The notes: generated from the letters alone by a model not told the origin. Shown: positions 9,633 through 18,137, numbered from the stretch's first letter. The stretch is 64,000 bases of DNA from Thiobacillus denitrificans DSM 12475 (GCF_000376425.1 NZ_AQWL01000005.1:156166-220165); one strand, 5' to 3'. Made by a program: numbers and translations.

Positions 9633-10940
9633 TCAGCTGGCATCCGGATTGAGGCGCGGGTGGGTTTCCTCGCACGCCAGCAGCACGATGGCGCCGGAAA
9701 CGAACATGGCGCCAGCGGTGAACCAGAATCCCGCCTCGATGCCGCCAGCGAGCGCCGCCACCGCGCCCAGCAGCAGCGCGCCGATGCCGTAGCCGAGGTC
9801 GCGCCAGAAGCGGTATATGCCGATCGCCGAGCCGCGCCAGTTGGGATGCGCGATGTCGGAGACGGCGGCGGACAATGTCGGGTACAACAACGCCATGCCG
9901 AAGCCCATCACCGCGGCAGCAAACGACCACCACAGCTCGCCCTCGCCCAGCAGCACCAGCGCGACGCCGACACCGCACAGCCACATGCCCGCGACGATGG
10001 GCTTCTTGCGGCCGACGCGGTCGGACCAGTGGCCGGTGAAGAATTGCGAGATGCCCCAGACGAAGCCGTACACCCCCACCACCCAGCCGACCCCGGCGAG
10101 GCTCAAGCCGCGCTGATAGAGGTAGACTGGAAAGAACACCCACACCAGCGCATCGACGAATTTTTCCGTGAGGCCGGCCTGGCTGATCGACGCCATGCGC
10201 GCATCGCGCCACGACATCAGGGTGAACACGTCCCAGGTGCCGGGCGTGTCCGAAATGTTGACGGGATAACGCGGTTTCGGCCCGGTCATCTGGCCGGCGG
10301 CGTGCTTCCTGCCTTCGGCCTGCGCCCATGGCAGGGTGTCCTTGACCCACAGCAGCGTCAGGAAGCCGGCCAGCAGGATGACGCTGAGACCGAACAGCAT
10401 CAGCCCCTCGCGCGGCCCATAGGCGGTGGCGAGGTAGCCGGTGACGATGCCTGCCACTGCGACGCCGAAGTAGCCGGAGAATTCGTTCAGCCCGATGGTC
10501 AGCCCGCGCTGGTTGGCTGTGGTGAGATCGAGCTTGGACGTCTGCGTCATCGACCAGGCAAGGCCCTGGTTGATCCCCAGCAGCACCGTCGCGGCCACGA
10601 TCCAGTTCCAGTTCGGCGCATAAAAGATCATGAAGGGCATCGGGACGGCAGCGAGCCAGCCAAGGAACAGCACCTTCTTGCGGCCGATGCGCTCGGACAG
10701 CCGCCCTGCGACGAAGTTGAGCGTGCCCTTGACGAAGCCGAAGGCGGTGACGAAGGCCATCAGCATCATGAACGAGCCGCGGGCCACGCCGAACTCGGTT
10801 TCGGCCAGCGCCGGCACCACGGTGCGAAACATGCCGATAGTCAGTCCGACAAAGAACACCTGCACCAGCTGGTGCGAAAACTGGGCGACGTTGTGGCGGA
10901 TACCGTAGCGGTATTCCGCCACGTCGTGAACGAGTGGCAT
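9633..10940 (-). CDS. major facilitator superfamily transporter (first MFS of the persulfide operon)
   Basis: A 435-residue MFS protein with about twelve hydrophobic segments. MFS loop motifs occur twice, as GRLSERIGRKK and GHWSDRVGRKK, one in each half. A cytoplasmic loop of about 50 residues with charged and proline-rich sequence separates the halves. It lacks the nitrate signature of NarK-type carriers, so despite the nearby nitrate genes it is not assigned to nitrate. It starts 2 bases after the persulfide dioxygenase stop and was probably cotranscribed and coupled with it, which suggests a sulfur-linked substrate. Confidence 0.87.
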   Translation of the reverse strand: MPLVHDVAEYRYGIRHNVAQFSHQLVQVFFVGLTIGMFRTVVPALAETEFGVARGSFMMLMAFVTAFGFVKGTLNFVAGRLSERIGRKKVLFLGWLAAVPMPFMIFYAPNWNWIVAATVLLGINQGLAWSMTQTSKLDLTTANQRGLTIGLNEFSGYFGVAVAGIVTGYLATAYGPREGLMLFGLSVILLAGFLTLLWVKDTLPWAQAEGRKHAAGQMTGPKPRYPVNISDTPGTWDVFTLMSWRDARMASISQAGLTEKFVDALVWVFFPVYLYQRGLSLAGVGWVVGVYGFVWGISQFFTGHWSDRVGRKKPIVAGMWLCGVGVALVLLGEGELWWSFAAAVMGFGMALLYPTLSAAVSDIAHPNWRGSAIGIYRFWRDLGYGIGALLLGAVAALAGGIEAGFWFTAGAMFVSGAIVLLACEETHPRLNPDAS

Positions 10941-10942
10941 AT

Positions 10943-11689
10943 TCAGTTGCCGAGGTTGAAACCGACCATGCGGTCCATTTCCGCGGGGCGCGGCGGGATC
11001 GACTGCGTCAGCGTGGCGACGAATTCGTCCCGGCTCATCGCCAGCATCGGGTTCCAGCGCTTCTCGAAGCCGATGGTCGACATCGGCTTGCCCGACATGC
11101 CGGCGCCGCAGACGCTGCCCGAGGTGTGGCCGGGATACAGCTCGACCTCGGCCGGCAGCGTCAGCAGGCGCTGGTGCAGGGTGTCATGAATCTGCCCTGC
11201 CATCTCGGCTTCCCTGCCGGCGAGATCGGGCCGCCCGGCGCTGCCGACGAACAGGGTGTCGCCGGTGAGGACGAACCACGGCGTCGCATTTTCGCCAGCC
11301 GGGGCGCGGCGCTTGTCGGTGACCAGCAGGCAGATCGAGTCGGGCGTGTGGCCGGGGGTGTGCAGCACGTCGATGACGACGTTGCCGACGTCGATGCGCT
11401 GGCCGTCCTTGAGCGCTTCGAACGGATACTTCACCCGGCTTTTATTGGATTCATGCAGGCAGTAGGCCGCGCCGGCCAGCTCGGCCAGGCTGCGGCCGCC
11501 CGAAAAGTGGTCGGCATGGACATGGGTGTCGATCACATGCGTGATCTTCACGTCCTGTTTCGCGGCTTCGTCGATGAACCTCTGCTCGTCGCCGAGCACG
11601 GGGTCGACGGCGACGCCGACGTGGCAGGAACCGCAGCCGAAGAAATAGGACAGGGTGGCATCCTTGGCCAGCAACTGGCGGAAAAACAT
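10943..11689 (-). CDS. ETHE1-like persulfide dioxygenase (metallo-beta-lactamase fold)
   Basis: This 248-residue protein carries the metal-binding motif THVHADH (residues 55-61), a second histidine in PGHTPDS, and the GDTLFVGSAGRPDL segment typical of the ETHE1/Blh branch. Such enzymes oxidise glutathione persulfide to sulfite with one non-heme iron and O2. The neighbours fit sulfide detoxification: a rhodanese-bearing ArsR regulator upstream and MFS transporters downstream. No sulfide:quinone oxidoreductase gene is in the window. A glyoxalase II role is less likely because of the ETHE1-type signature. Confidence 0.88.
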   Translation of the reverse strand: MFFRQLLAKDATLSYFFGCGSCHVGVAVDPVLGDEQRFIDEAAKQDVKITHVIDTHVHADHFSGGRSLAELAGAAYCLHESNKSRVKYPFEALKDGQRIDVGNVVIDVLHTPGHTPDSICLLVTDKRRAPAGENATPWFVLTGDTLFVGSAGRPDLAGREAEMAGQIHDTLHQRLLTLPAEVELYPGHTSGSVCGAGMSGKPMSTIGFEKRWNPMLAMSRDEFVATLTQSIPPRPAEMDRMVGFNLGN

Positions 11690-11749
11690 GGCTATCTCCT
11701 TGATGGGTATTCGGAGCGAACGGAAAGCCGGGGCGGGATCACATCAAAC

Positions 11750-12406
11750 TCAAGCCAGCGGCAAACCCGCTGCTTGCCATTCGGGGATGCCGTCGGCGAT
11801 CTTGCGTGCGCGGTAGCCGTGTTCCTTCAGCAACGCGACGGCTTCGGCGGACATCATGCAGAACGGCCCGCGGCAGTAGGCGACGATGTCGCGGTCGGCA
11901 GGCAGTTCAGCCAGCCGCTGTTTGAGTTCGGACAGCGGCAGTGAGCGCGCGAACGGCAGATGGCCACTGGCATATTCGGCGGACGGACGCACATCGATCA
12001 CCACCACGTCGCCGCGCCGCGCTTTTTCCATCAGCGAGCGCCGCGTTTCGGCGTCGAGCTTTTCCGGCGCGGCAAAAATGCGCTCCATTTCCACCTTGAG
12101 TTCGACCAGGTGCTCTTCCGCGACGGTGCGCAGATTGACCCACAACGCGCTGACGTCCTCGCCCGACAGGCGATAGGCGATGAAGCGTCCATCGCGCCGC
12201 GCTTCGACCAGCCGCGTAGCCTTCAGCACCTTGAGATGCGCGCTGGCGAGCTTGATGCCTATTCCGGCTTCGGCAGCCAGGGCGTCCACGGTTTTTTCGC
12301 CCTGCGCCAGCAATTCCAGCAACTCCAGCCGCTTGGGGCTGGAAACCGCCTTGCCGATGCGGGCGACGGCTTCGTAGAGAAGGTCTTTGGTGTGGCGCTT
12401 GTCCAT
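11750..12406 (-). CDS. ArsR-family regulator fused to a rhodanese domain
   Basis: 218 residues. Residues 1-110 form an ArsR winged helix (SSPKRLELLELL, recognition helix around GIKLASAHLKVLKAT). Residues about 125-216 form a rhodanese domain with the active loop YCRGPFC, cysteines 178 and 183. There is no cysteine in the ArsR part, so the usual BigR/SqrR-type disulfide sensor pair is absent; sulfane sulfur may be sensed through the rhodanese cysteines. It heads an operon with a persulfide dioxygenase and two MFS transporters. Repression relieved by persulfide is the natural model but is inferred. Confidence 0.88.
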   Translation of the reverse strand: MDKRHTKDLLYEAVARIGKAVSSPKRLELLELLAQGEKTVDALAAEAGIGIKLASAHLKVLKATRLVEARRDGRFIAYRLSGEDVSALWVNLRTVAEEHLVELKVEMERIFAAPEKLDAETRRSLMEKARRGDVVVIDVRPSAEYASGHLPFARSLPLSELKQRLAELPADRDIVAYCRGPFCMMSAEAVALLKEHGYRARKIADGIPEWQAAGLPLA

Positions 12407-12414
12407 GAACCAAT

Positions 12415-12434
12415 ATTCTCGCGATTATTAGAAT
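12415..12434. promoter_or_regulatory. putative operator of the ArsR-rhodanese regulator
   Basis: ATTCT-N10-AGAAT is an exact five-base dyad 8 to 28 bases upstream of the regulator start codon. ArsR-family repressors bind AT-rich dyads close to their own start codons, which makes autorepression likely. The dyad is short and could be chance. Confidence 0.35.
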
Positions 12435-12496
12435 GATGCAAGGCATATTTCAACCACCCACCTTCCAGCCGCATGGGACAAAAACGTTATTGCTAA

Positions 12497-12515
12497 CAGT
12501 TCTGATTATCATTAA
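12497..12515 (+). promoter_or_regulatory. Fur-box-like site upstream of ftrA
   Basis: The sequence around TGATTATCATTAAT matches 11 of the last 14 positions of the 19-base Fur consensus (TGATAATCATTATC half), with the left end poorly matched. It lies about 240 bases upstream of the iron-uptake operon start, in the most AT-rich part of the intergenic region. Iron-dependent repression of the operon by Fur is inferred from this match and from the operon content. Confidence 0.5.
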
Positions 12516-12752
12516 TATTGCTGCGTGCCAGGCGCTCGACTTGACCGACGACGGCAAAGTCCGGCCAAGCCCGGGCCGTGCGACGCCGGGAAACGAGGCT
12601 AAGTCACGTGATGGAGCGGTACCGCTAGCGTATTGCGGCAGGCATAACGGCAAGCCGACGCTGTCGGAACAACTCGAATTCCAAGCCAGCCAACGGACCT
12701 CTGCGTTCTTATAGCCAGCCAATCGTCATCGATCCCAAACAAGGAGAGGCCC

Positions 12753-13298
12753 GTGGTTCTTCGCAATTTCATCCCCCCCGTCGCCGTGGCGGCATTGTCG
12801 GCAAGCCTGGCCACAACAGCGTTCGCCGTCGAATACCCAATCGGCTCGCCACAGCAACGCAACGGCATGGAAATCGCCGCTGTCTACCTGCAGCCCGTCG
12901 AGATGGAGCCGGCCGGCATGATGCGCGCGGCCAAGGATTCCGACGTGCACATGGAAGCCGACATCCACGCGCTGGCCAACAATCCCAACGGCTTCGACGA
13001 AGGCGCCTGGATACCCTATCTGACGATCAAATACGAGGTCACCAAGCAGGGCGCCAGCGAAAAGATCGCCGGCGACTTCATGGCCATGGTGGCGAACGAC
13101 GGCCCGCACTACGGCGACAACGTGACGCTCATGGGGCCCGGCAAGTACCACGTCAAGTACACCATCCATCCGCCTTCCGCCGCGACCCACTTCGGCCGCC
13201 ATACCGACCGCCTCACCGGCGTGCGTCCCTGGTTCAAGCCTTTTGCCGTCGAATACGATTTCACCTACGTCGGCATCGGCAAGAAAGGCGGGTATTGA
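12753..13298 (+). CDS. ftrA: periplasmic iron-binding protein, P19/FtrA (Tp34) family
   Basis: 181 residues with an N-terminal signal peptide ending near TTAFA. The mature part has the family features: an EYPIG start, a metal-site region with DVHMEADIHA, and an immunoglobulin-like fold ending in EYDFTYVG. P19 proteins bind copper and iron and feed ferrous or ferric iron to an FTR1-type permease. The start is a GTG with AGGAG six bases upstream. It is the first gene of ftrA-porin-ftrB-ftrC-ftrD and lies 3 bases before the porin gene. Confidence 0.9.
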   Translation: MVLRNFIPPVAVAALSASLATTAFAVEYPIGSPQQRNGMEIAAVYLQPVEMEPAGMMRAAKDSDVHMEADIHALANNPNGFDEGAWIPYLTIKYEVTKQGASEKIAGDFMAMVANDGPHYGDNVTLMGPGKYHVKYTIHPPSAATHFGRHTDRLTGVRPWFKPFAVEYDFTYVGIGKKGGY

Positions 13299-13301
13299 GC
13301 C

Positions 13302-14834
13302 ATGGCCCGAATTCCCACGCGACCGCTGGCACTCGCCGCCGCCCTGCTGGTCGCGCTGCCAGCCCCCGCGGCGGCCTCCGAAACGGCACTGACGGACCTG
13401 ATCCGGAAGCTCAGCGAACGCGTGGACCAGCTCGAAAAACGCAACACCGAACTGGAACGGCAAATCCGGAGCAACGGCGCGACAGCATCGTCGCCGGCCG
13501 AGCTCGAAAAGCGCGTCGCCTCCCTCGAGCAGGCGCAGACGGATGTGACGAAAGGCCTGGAGAGCGACAACGTCAGCCAGTACGAACCCGAGCTCACCTC
13601 GCGCCTGAAGGCGGTGGAAACCGACGTGCTGGACATGAAGAAATCGGCAAAGACAATCGACAGCCTGGAAGGGCTGAAAGCCGGGATCAGTCTGACCACG
13701 GTGGCGCAGATGCCCTCCGGGCTGCCCAAGCGCACCGCCGACGGCAACAGCCAGCTCAACTACCGTGCCGATGTCACGGCCGAGCTTCCGCTGGAGCCGA
13801 TCGGCAACGTCGATCACAAGCTCTTCGCGCATTTCCGGATGGGCCAGGGCCTGGGGCTGAACAGTCCCTTCGCCAACCTGGGCGCGTTCGCCAGCGCCCC
13901 CAATGCCGTGGCCTTCCGAGCCAGTGGCGCAAGCCCCGACGACTCGGTGGCGATCCTGGGGCAGGCCTGGTACCAGGCTTCCATTCCCCTGCCCTTCGGC
14001 GGCTTCAAGCCCCGCTCGCGCGAAACCCTGGAGCTTACCTTCGGCAAGATGGACATCTTCGGCTTCTTCGACCAGAACGCCGCCGCGGGGGATGAGTCCG
14101 TCCAGTTCCTCAATTCCATCTTCACGCACAGCCCGCTTCTTGACGCCGGCGGCCAGATCGGGGTGGATGCCAACGGATTCCAGCCGGGCTTCGTGGCCTC
14201 CTATCTCAACGAAACCCGCAAACCGGAAACCTGGCGGCTTTCTCTCGGCGTGTTCGGCACCGGCGAGGGTGCCAATTACCAGCGTTTCTTCTCGGCCCCC
14301 CTGGTCATGGCCCAGGCCGAGACCTCGCTCAGGTTTTACGGCCTCGCCGGCAATTACCGGTTCTACGCGTGGAACCAGGGGCAAGGCACCCAGCTCGACG
14401 GTTCCAGCGCCAAGCAAGTGGGCTGGGGCATTTCCGCAGACCAGCGGGTAGGCGACGGCGTGACCCTGTTCGGCCGCTATGGCCAGATGGCCAAGGGCAA
14501 GGTGCCTTTCGATCGCGCGCTCACTCTTGGCGCCGAGTTCAATGGCGCCTACTGGAACCGGGGTGCGGACGCCATCGGCCTGGCGGGCGGCTGGCTGCAG
14601 GCGAGCGGCGATTACCGCGCGGCCGGCGGCTCGGGCGACCTGGACAGCGACGGCACGCCCGATTTCACTTTCATGCCCGACGGCGCGGAGAAAGTGGCGG
14701 AACTCTACTATCGCTATCGCATCAGCCCGCAATTCGAGTTGTCCCCCGACTTCCAGCATATCTGGAGAATGGGTGGCAACCCCGGCGCCAAAAATGTCAG
14801 CGTGCTCGGGCTGCGCGCGCAATTGCACTATTGA
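13302..14834 (+). CDS. outer membrane porin with N-terminal coiled coil, inserted in the ftr operon
   Basis: 510 residues. A signal peptide ends near PAAAS, and is followed by a heptad-rich coiled coil (about residues 28-120, containing LSERVDQLEKRNTELERQ). The rest is a beta-rich barrel ending in an aromatic residue (QLHY), typical of outer membrane porins, with similarity in style to OprB-type carbohydrate porins. It lies between ftrA and ftrB, with 3 and 7 bases to its neighbours, so cotranscription is nearly certain. A role in passage of iron or an iron ligand through the outer membrane is inferred from position only. Confidence 0.82.
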   Translation: MARIPTRPLALAAALLVALPAPAAASETALTDLIRKLSERVDQLEKRNTELERQIRSNGATASSPAELEKRVASLEQAQTDVTKGLESDNVSQYEPELTSRLKAVETDVLDMKKSAKTIDSLEGLKAGISLTTVAQMPSGLPKRTADGNSQLNYRADVTAELPLEPIGNVDHKLFAHFRMGQGLGLNSPFANLGAFASAPNAVAFRASGASPDDSVAILGQAWYQASIPLPFGGFKPRSRETLELTFGKMDIFGFFDQNAAAGDESVQFLNSIFTHSPLLDAGGQIGVDANGFQPGFVASYLNETRKPETWRLSLGVFGTGEGANYQRFFSAPLVMAQAETSLRFYGLAGNYRFYAWNQGQGTQLDGSSAKQVGWGISADQRVGDGVTLFGRYGQMAKGKVPFDRALTLGAEFNGAYWNRGADAIGLAGGWLQASGDYRAAGGSGDLDSDGTPDFTFMPDGAEKVAELYYRYRISPQFELSPDFQHIWRMGGNPGAKNVSVLGLRAQLHY

Positions 14835-14841
14835 GGTTGCC

Positions 14842-15195
14842 ATGAACACGAACAGGTTCATCCTCGACCAGCTCGCCGCTGTCTTCGCGGCGGCGGTATT
14901 TCTCCTGCCCACTGTCGCGCAGGGCGCCGACCTGCTCACCTACAGCGTGGTGGCGAGGGCCGGACGGTTCATCCCCGACACGCTGAACGTGCCGGCCGGC
15001 GTACGTTTCAAGATCGTGATACGCAACGAGGGGCGCGACGCCATCGAATTCGAAAGCCTGCAGCTCCGCAAAGAGAAGGTGCTCGCACCGGGTGCGGCGT
15101 CATTCATAGTGATCGCCCCGCTCAAGCCCGGCGAATACGAGTTCTTCGACGAATTTCACCCGAACACCGGACGCACCCGCATCGTCGTGAAATAA
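14842..15195 (+). CDS. ftrB: periplasmic cupredoxin-like protein FtrB
   Basis: 117 residues with a signal peptide ending around VAQGA and then a cupredoxin-like domain (FIPDTLNVPAGVRFKIVIRN, ending in a Gly-Glu-Tyr-Glu-Phe-Phe segment). In FtrABCD systems this protein is thought to oxidise or hand over iron between FtrA and the FtrC permease. GAGG five bases before the ATG supports this start. It overlaps nothing and is followed 13 bases later by ftrC. Confidence 0.85.
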   Translation: MNTNRFILDQLAAVFAAAVFLLPTVAQGADLLTYSVVARAGRFIPDTLNVPAGVRFKIVIRNEGRDAIEFESLQLRKEKVLAPGAASFIVIAPLKPGEYEFFDEFHPNTGRTRIVVK

Positions 15196-15208
15196 AAAAG
15201 GATGACAC

Positions 15209-16024
15209 ATGGGCAACGCGCTCTTCATTGTCTGGCGGGAAACCATCGAAGCGATGCTGGTGATCGGCATTCTGCACGGCTGGCTCAGTGCCCGCCCCGA
15301 CGCCCGCGCCGGCTTCCCCTGGCTTTGGGGCGGGATCGCGGCAGGCCTCGGGCTGGCCGTGTTCCTCGCCGTGACGATCATGAATGTCCAGACATGGGTT
15401 TCGGCGAGTGCGCTGGAATGGTTCCAGGCCATCATGCCGCTGGCGGCCTGCGCGCTGATTTTTCAGATGGTCTGGTGGATGCGCCGCCACGGTGCCGGTC
15501 TTAAAAAGGAACTGGAAGCCGGCATGGCGAGCGCCGCCGATCGGGCAAACTGGCTGGCCATTGCAGTCCTGGCGGCAGTGGCGGTGGGACGGGAAGGCGC
15601 CGAGACGGTGGTGTTCCTCTACGGCTCGGTCAAGGGCAGCGCGAATGGCGATATCGCCCTCGGCAGCGCGGCCGGTTTCCTGCTCGCGCTGGCCGCCTAC
15701 TGGCTGCTTTCCCGCGGCACCCGGTTTGTTTCATGGCGCGCCTTTTTCCGTGTCACGGAAGTGATGCTCCTGCTGCTGGGCGGGGCACTGCTGGTGGACG
15801 GTGCGGAAAAACTCGTCGGCCTGGAAGCGCTGCCGCCGCTGGCGGACCCGTTGTGGAACATGGGATTCCTGCTCGACGACAGCACGCGGACGGGCGGGCT
15901 CGTCGCCGCCTTCACCGGTTATCGGGCGGCGCCATCGGGCATGGCCTACACGCTGCTCGCGGTCTACTGGACGCTTGCCCTTGGCGTGCTGCTCAAACTG
16001 AAACCCATGAGGCGCAAGGGATGA
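15209..16024 (+). CDS. ftrC: FTR1-family iron permease FtrC
   Basis: 271 residues, mostly membrane helices. Both hallmark REXXE iron-binding motifs are present: RETIE at residues 10-14 in the first helix and REGAE at 128-132 in the fourth. FTR1 permeases move oxidised iron across the inner membrane. The ATGA overlap with ftrD shows translational coupling. The strict conservation of both motifs makes the call firm. Confidence 0.93.
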   Translation: MGNALFIVWRETIEAMLVIGILHGWLSARPDARAGFPWLWGGIAAGLGLAVFLAVTIMNVQTWVSASALEWFQAIMPLAACALIFQMVWWMRRHGAGLKKELEAGMASAADRANWLAIAVLAAVAVGREGAETVVFLYGSVKGSANGDIALGSAAGFLLALAAYWLLSRGTRFVSWRAFFRVTEVMLLLLGGALLVDGAEKLVGLEALPPLADPLWNMGFLLDDSTRTGGLVAAFTGYRAAPSGMAYTLLAVYWTLALGVLLKLKPMRRKG

Positions 16025-17424
16025 ATACCGCGACAGGGCAGATCACGGCGTCACCTCCCGACACCAGCCGGCTCGCCCGCCTGGGGCTCGCCATGCGACG
16101 CCATCGCAACGCCATCATCGCCGCACAATGGCTGGTCGTGGCGAGCTACCTCGTGCTGGTGGCGGTGCCGGCCTTTCTGCCCCTTCCGCCCGACCAGGCA
16201 CACCTATGGAGCAACCTCACCCGTTTTGCCCAGTTCGCGTTCTGGGGCATCTGGTGGCCCTTCGTCATCCTTTCCATCATGGTACTGGGTCGGGTGTGGT
16301 GCGGCGTATTGTGCCCGGAAGGCGCGCTCACCGAATGGGTTTCGCGATTCGGCCTGGGGCGCGGCATTCCGCGCTGGATGACGTGGGGGGGATGGCCGTT
16401 CGTGGCCTTCGTCATGACCACCGTGTTCGGGCAGATGACCAGCGTGTACGACTACCCGAAACCTGCCTTGCTCATCCTCGGCGGATCGACCGTCGCGGCG
16501 ATTGCCGTGGGGCTGGTCTGGGGACGCGAAAAACGGGTCTGGTGCAAGCATCTGTGCCCGGTCTCCGGCGTGTTCGGCCTCCTCGCCAAGGTCGCTCCCG
16601 TGCATTTCAGGGTCGACCGATCCGCCTGGGACGCGGCGCCCGCCGGACATCGCACCAGCCGGGAGCACGGCATCAACTGCGCCCCCCTGATCAACATCCG
16701 GCGCATGGAGAGCGCCTCGGCCTGCCACGCCTGCGGACGCTGCGCCGGAGAACGGAACGCCGTGCAGCTCGCCCTGCGTTCACCCGATGCCGAGATACTC
16801 CGCCCGTCTGGCGCGCCTGAAAACGCGGCCGAAGAAACGAACGCCTGGCCTGCCCGCCTGCTGGTCTTCGGCATGCTGGGCGTGGCGCTCGGGGCGTTCC
16901 AATGGAGCGCCTCGCCCTGGCTCGTGGCCGCGAAACAGGCTGCGGCAGGATGGCTGGTGGACCGCGATATCTGGTGGCCGCTCAACGAGACAGGTCACTG
17001 GTGGCTGTTTACGTATTATCCGGAGGTGAACGACGTCTTCACCTGGCTGGACGGCGGATTGCTGCTCGCCTACATCGCCGCCGAAACGCTCGTCGTCGGC
17101 GGGTGGATATGGGGCTGGCTGCGGCTGGCCGGCATGCTGACCGGGCTGCCCTGGCGGCGTCTGTCCCAGACCCTCATTCCTTTCGCCGGAATCAGCGTTT
17201 TCGTCGGCCTGAGCCTGCTTACGACTTCCCAGCTGGCGGGCGAAAGGCTCGTCCTGCCGTGGGCCAACGATGCACGCATCGCGCTGCTGGCGCTCGCCGC
17301 CCTCTGGAGCACGACGCTTGCATGGCGTCTGGCCGGGCGTAACCGCGCCGCGGCCGCATTGGGGATATTGGCGGCGACGGCCGTTCCGCTTGCCGCCTGG
17401 GGTACGCAGTTTTTCGTGTGGTAG
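16021..17424 (+). CDS. ftrD: polyferredoxin-type membrane protein FtrD (NapH-like, 4Fe-4S)
   Basis: 467 residues with several membrane helices and cysteine motifs for iron-sulfur clusters: WCGVLCPEG, WCKHLCPVSG, then CHACGRC. FtrD is thought to pass electrons between the inner membrane and the iron permease. The ATG overlaps the ftrC stop codon (ATGA), which fixes the start. A long C-terminal part of about 200 residues carries further helices. It ends the ftr operon and converges on queD. Confidence 0.87.
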   Translation: MNTATGQITASPPDTSRLARLGLAMRRHRNAIIAAQWLVVASYLVLVAVPAFLPLPPDQAHLWSNLTRFAQFAFWGIWWPFVILSIMVLGRVWCGVLCPEGALTEWVSRFGLGRGIPRWMTWGGWPFVAFVMTTVFGQMTSVYDYPKPALLILGGSTVAAIAVGLVWGREKRVWCKHLCPVSGVFGLLAKVAPVHFRVDRSAWDAAPAGHRTSREHGINCAPLINIRRMESASACHACGRCAGERNAVQLALRSPDAEILRPSGAPENAAEETNAWPARLLVFGMLGVALGAFQWSASPWLVAAKQAAAGWLVDRDIWWPLNETGHWWLFTYYPEVNDVFTWLDGGLLLAYIAAETLVVGGWIWGWLRLAGMLTGLPWRRLSQTLIPFAGISVFVGLSLLTTSQLAGERLVLPWANDARIALLALAALWSTTLAWRLAGRNRAAAALGILAATAVPLAAWGTQFFVW

Positions 17425-17434
17425 CCAAGCCGTG

Positions 17435-17456
17435 GGCGGCCTGCACAATGGCCGCC
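17435..17456. terminator. inverted repeat between ftrD and queD, possible bidirectional terminator
   Basis: GGCGGCC-N8-GGCCGCC is an exact seven-base dyad between two convergent genes. There is no T-run on either side, so intrinsic termination would be weak; it may only pause polymerase or protect the 3' ends. Confidence 0.3.
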
Positions 17457-17488
17457 AGACGCGTGAGGTCCGCCAGCCGTGAATCCGG

Positions 17489-17842
17489 CTAGCCGCGATA
17501 GGTACAGCCCGAATCATGGGCTTCCATGACCGTGACGGCACTCAGGCCGGACAGCGCCGGCTTGAGCTCGCGCCACAGCCACACCGCCAGATTTTCGCTG
17601 GTGGGATTGTCCAGCCCGTCGATGTCGTTGAGGCAACGATGATCCAGCGCAGCGTGGATGGGCTGCCAGGCCGCCTCGACATCGGCGAAATCGAGCACCC
17701 AGCCGAGCACGGGATCAAGGTCTCCGGTGACGACGAGTTCGACCTTGAACGAATGCCCGTGCAAGCGGGAACAGGGGTGGGACCCGGGCAGCGCGGGAAG
17801 ACGGCGCGCGCATTGCAGATGAAAGATGCGGAAAATGTCCAT
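17489..17842 (-). CDS. queD: 6-carboxytetrahydropterin synthase family protein (QueD-like) with altered zinc site
   Basis: 117 residues, aligning over its whole length with QueD of queuosine synthesis. The catalytic cysteine (C24) and two zinc histidines (H28, H30 in RLHGHSF) are present, as are [17 protein letters not shown] and the C-terminal GCTYRG. The first zinc histidine of the usual AAHRLP motif is replaced: here the motif is CARRLP, with arginine at position 13 and a cysteine two positions earlier. Whether the protein still binds zinc in the standard way is unclear. No other queuosine gene lies nearby. Confidence 0.8.
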   Translation of the reverse strand: MDIFRIFHLQCARRLPALPGSHPCSRLHGHSFKVELVVTGDLDPVLGWVLDFADVEAAWQPIHAALDHRCLNDIDGLDNPTSENLAVWLWRELKPALSGLSAVTVMEAHDSGCTYRG

Positions 17843-17873
17843 GCGGCATTTTCGCCCATGTGACCCGTACTGG

Positions 17874-18137
17874 CTACGCTGTCCCTGCGGGCGGCTCCCC
17901 CGGCGGATCGCTTCGCACAGGGCCAGTTGCAGTCTGCCCGCGCTGCGCCTGGATGGGCGGACAGGGCACGCTGCCGTACGAGCAGAAGACGCAGCAGTCT
18001 CCCGGCTTCGGTTTCAATATCGTGTGACACGCCGCGCATTCATAGAACCACTGGCAGGCGTCGGTGGCCATGGTCTCGGTTTTGACATGGCCGCATGCGG
18101 GGCACGTCAGGCTGGATTCAAGAATCACGTCATGCAT
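17874..18137 (-). CDS. GDCCVxC domain protein, cysteine-rich
   Basis: 87 residues with eleven cysteines. CXXC pairs at residues 12-15 and 34-37 look like a zinc ribbon; the signature [10 protein letters not shown] follows, then a cysteine in VPCPP and a low-complexity tail. This small family includes selenoproteins; here the usual cysteines are all encoded as cysteine. It is often found beside heavy-metal resistance genes. The promoter upstream of it contains a MerR-type operator, so it is the probable target of the adjacent MerR regulator. Its biochemical function is unknown. Confidence 0.78.
   Translation of the reverse strand: MHDVILESSLTCPACGHVKTETMATDACQWFYECAACHTILKPKPGDCCVFCSYGSVPCPPIQAQRGQTATGPVRSDPPGEPPAGTA

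Larger units (their letters stand above)
12407..12752. other. 346-base divergent regulatory region between the persulfide operon and the ftr operon
   Basis: It contains a short dyad just upstream of the ArsR-rhodanese start and a Fur-box-like sequence upstream of ftrA. An open frame of 93 codons at 12433-12714 has no ribosome binding site and no recognisable content, so it is not called as a gene. The remainder, up to the AGGAG before the ftrA GTG, shows nothing else that can be supported. Confidence 0.5.

Noticed and set aside
8327-10940. Nitrate/nitrite transporter assignment for the MFS genes
   Set aside because: Proximity to nasA suggested it, but the NarK-type nitrate signature is absent and the genes are coupled to a persulfide dioxygenase.
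12433-12714. 93-codon open frame in the ftr/ArsR intergenic region
   Set aside because: No ribosome binding site, no family, and it overlaps the putative operator and Fur box.
12726-14939. Open frame of 737 codons on the minus strand opposite ftrA and the porin
   Set aside because: No signal peptide, no domain, and the plus strand holds recognisable iron genes with ribosome binding sites.
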